From CAZBBC01 sp964489835 (GTDB lineage: Bacteria; Calditrichota; Calditrichia; JAJRVZ01), in contig CAZBBC010000198.1 of NCBI GenBank assembly GCA_964489835.1, positions 1 to 7,287 of the forward strand: DNA of 7,287 nucleotides, in the 5' to 3' direction. Numbering within the stretch: position 1 is the stretch's first letter; each line of letters begins with the position of its first letter. Below, one piece after another: positions 5,033 to 7,287 of this stretch. A model generated the notes under the pieces. It had not been told where the DNA came from. It was given only the letters and a program-made list of their open reading frames with translations, and ran no database searches. The translations under genes and the position numbers were made by a program.

Positions 5033-7287
5033 TTATTCTAAAATCCCCTTCCAATCCGAGATCTGTAAATTTAGTCCCCAGGAGCCGCCTTGTTGATTGA
5101 CTTTAATCAGGATGTCGTTTTTACCCTTCCTGACAGGAGCAAGAATGATATCCTCGCAGGCCTGGACGCCGCGTCCGATTTCTTTTCGGTGTACCTCTTT
5201 ATTGTTTATCCATACCACCGGATCATCGTTGCTGCCTAACAGTAATAAAATTTCACCAGCTTCTTTTGCCTTTACCAAAGTGTGAGCATAGACGACTCCG
5301 TGTTTCAACTCAAAGGCAGGGGCGTTAAGCGTCTCAATAAAATCAATGGTATTGCCACTAATTTCATAGTCTTTCCAGCCGGTCTGCGTTCCGGAGCCTG
5401 TCGGATAAGTTTTGGTAAAATCCAGTTCGGTTTCCGGAGGATAAATTGTTTTGAGACCATTCCCTCCCGGTGCTTCAAATGGTCCGATAATTTTCCAATT
5501 TTTAACAAATCGGACGTTAAAGATATCCAATTTTGCCAGCTCACACATAAGTTTCGGAGCAAAGGACAATTGATTGGATGGTAAGCGCCCCATGACCGCT
5601 ATCCATTCCTCTAAATGTGAGAAATCGTCAAAGAGAAAATAGAAAGGATATATACGATATTTATTCAGATCCGTTGGATTATTCTTCAAAAGATTCTCAA
5701 GATTTGCAAAAATTCGTTTATCTTGCGTTTTTAATATTTGCCAGCCCAAATATATCATTACATCATAGGCATGGTCACTGGTTGGATAATAGTCAAGAAA
5801 ATTAAAAATAGGAACCAGATCATCCGCAGGAGATAGTATCGCGTTTCTATAAGCCGCTTCTTCCAGAGAGAAGGGCAGATCCTGGTTTCGGAAACCGAGA
5901 TAATGTTGATAGGGTTTGTGCCTGGTAACATTCCTCTCAGAATTATCTGCTTCAATATGGAGTTTCAGAATAGGTGTAGGAAGCATATGCGCTTTATTTA
6001 CATAACCCCGCAATTCAATTTGAAGATTTTCTCCGGGATTAATTGCAAAATTTTGTGTTTTTTTATTTATTTGCCAAGCATCCGGAGCCTGCCATTTGTA
6101 TTCACCGATGACTGGCATAGAAAAATTCGTAGATACGGTAAATGTTGTATCAAAAACAACCGTTCCTTTGTCATCTGTTTTTGGAAAAAGCTGGCCCAAT
6201 TTTGCATTCAGATCCCGCTCAAGTTCAAACATACCATACTCAACAAAATTGGCCGGTGAATAATCCTGGTTTTTGTTGATAATGATTCCGTCAAAAACCT
6301 GGTTTTTATCATTGATTGCCCGAATCTCCAGTTCATCTTCGGTCACCTCAATCATCAGGAAGTGATAAAGACTGCGATAATAAGCTGAAAATGGCGTGGG
6401 GATCGTCGGATAAAGCGAGGCCCCGCCACCGGCAGTGGTGATATGAATAACCCCGTTCTGCCGTTCAGCCATGCGACCGATCGGAAAAGAACGGTGATAG
6501 TAGTGGTCATGTCCGTTTAGCACCAGGTCAACCCCGTATTTCATAAACAGCGGTTGCCAGGTGTAACGAAAATCATAAACCGGACGCGTTGGATGACAAT
6601 GAAAAATGGGATAATGAAAAACAACGATGGTCCACTCTTTTTTATTTTTCTGCAGATCATCAACCAAGAATTTGTACTGTTCCGAATTTGGATCCGTGGG
6701 TACACTGGTATCCAAACCAATGATATGAACCGGCCCATAATCCACAGACCACCAGGGCTTGTTTTTATGCAGAGGAAAAAAGTTATAATAATAGGGAGAC
6801 TCCTGTTCATGATTTCCCAGAACCGGGTAAAAAGGTACATTTTGCAAAAGATTCCTGGCCGGATCAAAAAGGAAAGTCTGCCATTCGTCCAGATTTTTCC
6901 CTCTGGCGACAATATCACCTGAATGAAGAACAATATCCGGGTCATAGCTAACAATCAGATTTGAAATTTTTGTACACATTGCCAGGTCACTGCGTGAATC
7001 GCCGACAACCGCAAATCGTAAAGGTGTAGACTCATCCGCGGGAGCCGTCCGGAATTTTCCGATGGTTGATTTACCATCATCCCATACACATTGATAATAA
7101 TAGGTCTGACGGGATTTAAGATTTTTTAATGTTATTTTATGTAATGTTACCAATTCATTATCCCGGATGACGTTGTCAAGTCGTGTAGAATCGGTTCCGA
7201 AGGTTACCCTTCCCTGTGTGGGTGTACTTGTTTCCCAGATAACCATAATTTGTGTCGGTTGCGCATCCTGCAGGTAAGGACCATGAA
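5033..7287 (-). CDS. Purple-acid-phosphatase-like metallophosphoesterase with C-terminal IGPF module (5' end outside window)
   Basis: The frame stays open to the right edge. It reads HGPYLQDAQPTQI just before the Met at 7246, which is the usual start of the PAP N-terminal Fn3-like domain, so that Met is internal. Residues below count from it. The Fn3-like domain runs to about 68. The calcineurin-type domain follows with GDSR (82-85), GD (110-111), GNHE (144-147), VVFH (208-211) and GHDHYYHR (245-252). Predicted metal ligands are D83, D111, N145, H211, H246 and H248. PAPs have GDxxY, but here it is GDIVA, so the iron-binding tyrosine is absent and a purple Fe(III) centre is unlikely. Residues 365-435 look like an Ig-like strand domain, 455-575 are mostly helical and unrecognised, and 582-731 match the end of the gene at 2-1723. 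Expected role: hydrolysis of phosphomonoesters or diesters outside the cytoplasm; the signal peptide is not visible. The substrate is unknown. Confidence 0.88.
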   Translation of the reverse strand, partial: HGPYLQDAQPTQIMVIWETSTPTQGRVTFGTDSTRLDNVIRDNELVTLHKITLKNLKSRQTYYYQCVWDDGKSTIGKFRTAPADESTPLRFAVVGDSRSDLAMCTKISNLIVSYDPDIVLHSGDIVARGKNLDEWQTFLFDPARNLLQNVPFYPVLGNHEQESPYYYNFFPLHKNKPWWSVDYGPVHIIGLDTSVPTDPNSEQYKFLVDDLQKNKKEWTIVVFHYPIFHCHPTRPVYDFRYTWQPLFMKYGVDLVLNGHDHYYHRSFPIGRMAERQNGVIHITTAGGGASLYPTIPTPFSAYYRSLYHFLMIEVTEDELEIRAINDKNQVFDGIIINKNQDYSPANFVEYGMFELERDLNAKLGQLFPKTDDKGTVVFDTTFTVSTNFSMPVIGEYKWQAPDAWQINKKTQNFAINPGENLQIELRGYVNKAHMLPTPILKLHIEADNSERNVTRHKPYQHYLGFRNQDLPFSLEEAAYRNAILSPADDLVPIFNFLDYYPTSDHAYDVMIYLGWQILKTQDKRIFANLENLLKNNPTDLNKYRIYPFYFLFDDFSHLEEWIAVMGRLPSNQLSFAPKLMCELAKLDIFNVRFVKNWKIIGPFEAPGGNGLKTIYPPETELDFTKTYPTGSGTQTGWKDYEISGNTIDFIETLNAPAFELKHGVVYAHTLVKAKEAGEILLLLGSNDDPVVWINNKEVHRKEIGRGVQACEDIILAPVRKGKNDILIKVNQQGGSWGLNLQISDWKGILE

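Noticed and set aside
6541..6954. Overlapping open frames on both strands, 120-137 codons
   Set aside because: They lie over the conserved phosphoesterase domain, show no family motifs and are by-products of its codon usage.

Overview
The window holds four genes, all on the minus strand, read from the right edge to the left: a purple-acid-phosphatase-like metallophosphoesterase (5033 to beyond 7287, start codon outside the window), a C45-type Ntn-hydrolase lipoprotein (3483-4715), a BNR/sialidase-fold secreted protein (1962-3146) and a lipoprotein that looks like an unassigned glycoside hydrolase (2-1723). No plus-strand gene, tRNA, rRNA or CRISPR array could be supported. Three of the four products carry an N-terminal export signal. 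The N-terminus of the fourth is not visible, but its family is normally exported. The set is therefore best read as extracytoplasmic hydrolases acting on phosphoester, amide/ester and glycan bonds. The two outermost genes end in the same roughly 150-residue beta-rich C-terminal module, which ties the cluster together better than any shared pathway I can name.

The three complete gaps (1724-1961, 3147-3482, 4716-5032; 238, 336 and 317 bases) contain no gene but are full of non-coding palindromic repeats. Three repeat units (1774-1948, 3206-3401, 3428-3473) begin with TTAACC and end with GGTTAA. They are filled with different short words: CGCAAAG/GCAGAAAGC, CACGGAT and CACAAAG. The gap before the C45 gene instead carries a two-armed hairpin built on AGATTGCTTCG...CTCGCAATGACG, plus a smaller CGCAGAGAC-type palindrome. 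These gaps make one compact operon unlikely. Each of the three visible gene starts has its own Shine-Dalgarno sequence, two AAAGGAG and one weaker AAGGGG.

Organism: lipoprotein and Sec signals, AAAGGAG ribosome-binding sites, moderate GC by eye, IGPF-type C-terminal modules and abundant intergenic palindromes fit an uncultivated Gram-negative (diderm) bacterium of the FCB or PVC type. This placement is inference only; no marker gene is present.

The best candidates for something undescribed are the family of intergenic elements sharing TTAACC/GGTTAA ends, the unassigned glycosidase-like domain of the leftmost gene, and the C-terminal module shared by two otherwise unrelated enzymes. I do not see a self-evident new defence or mobile system.
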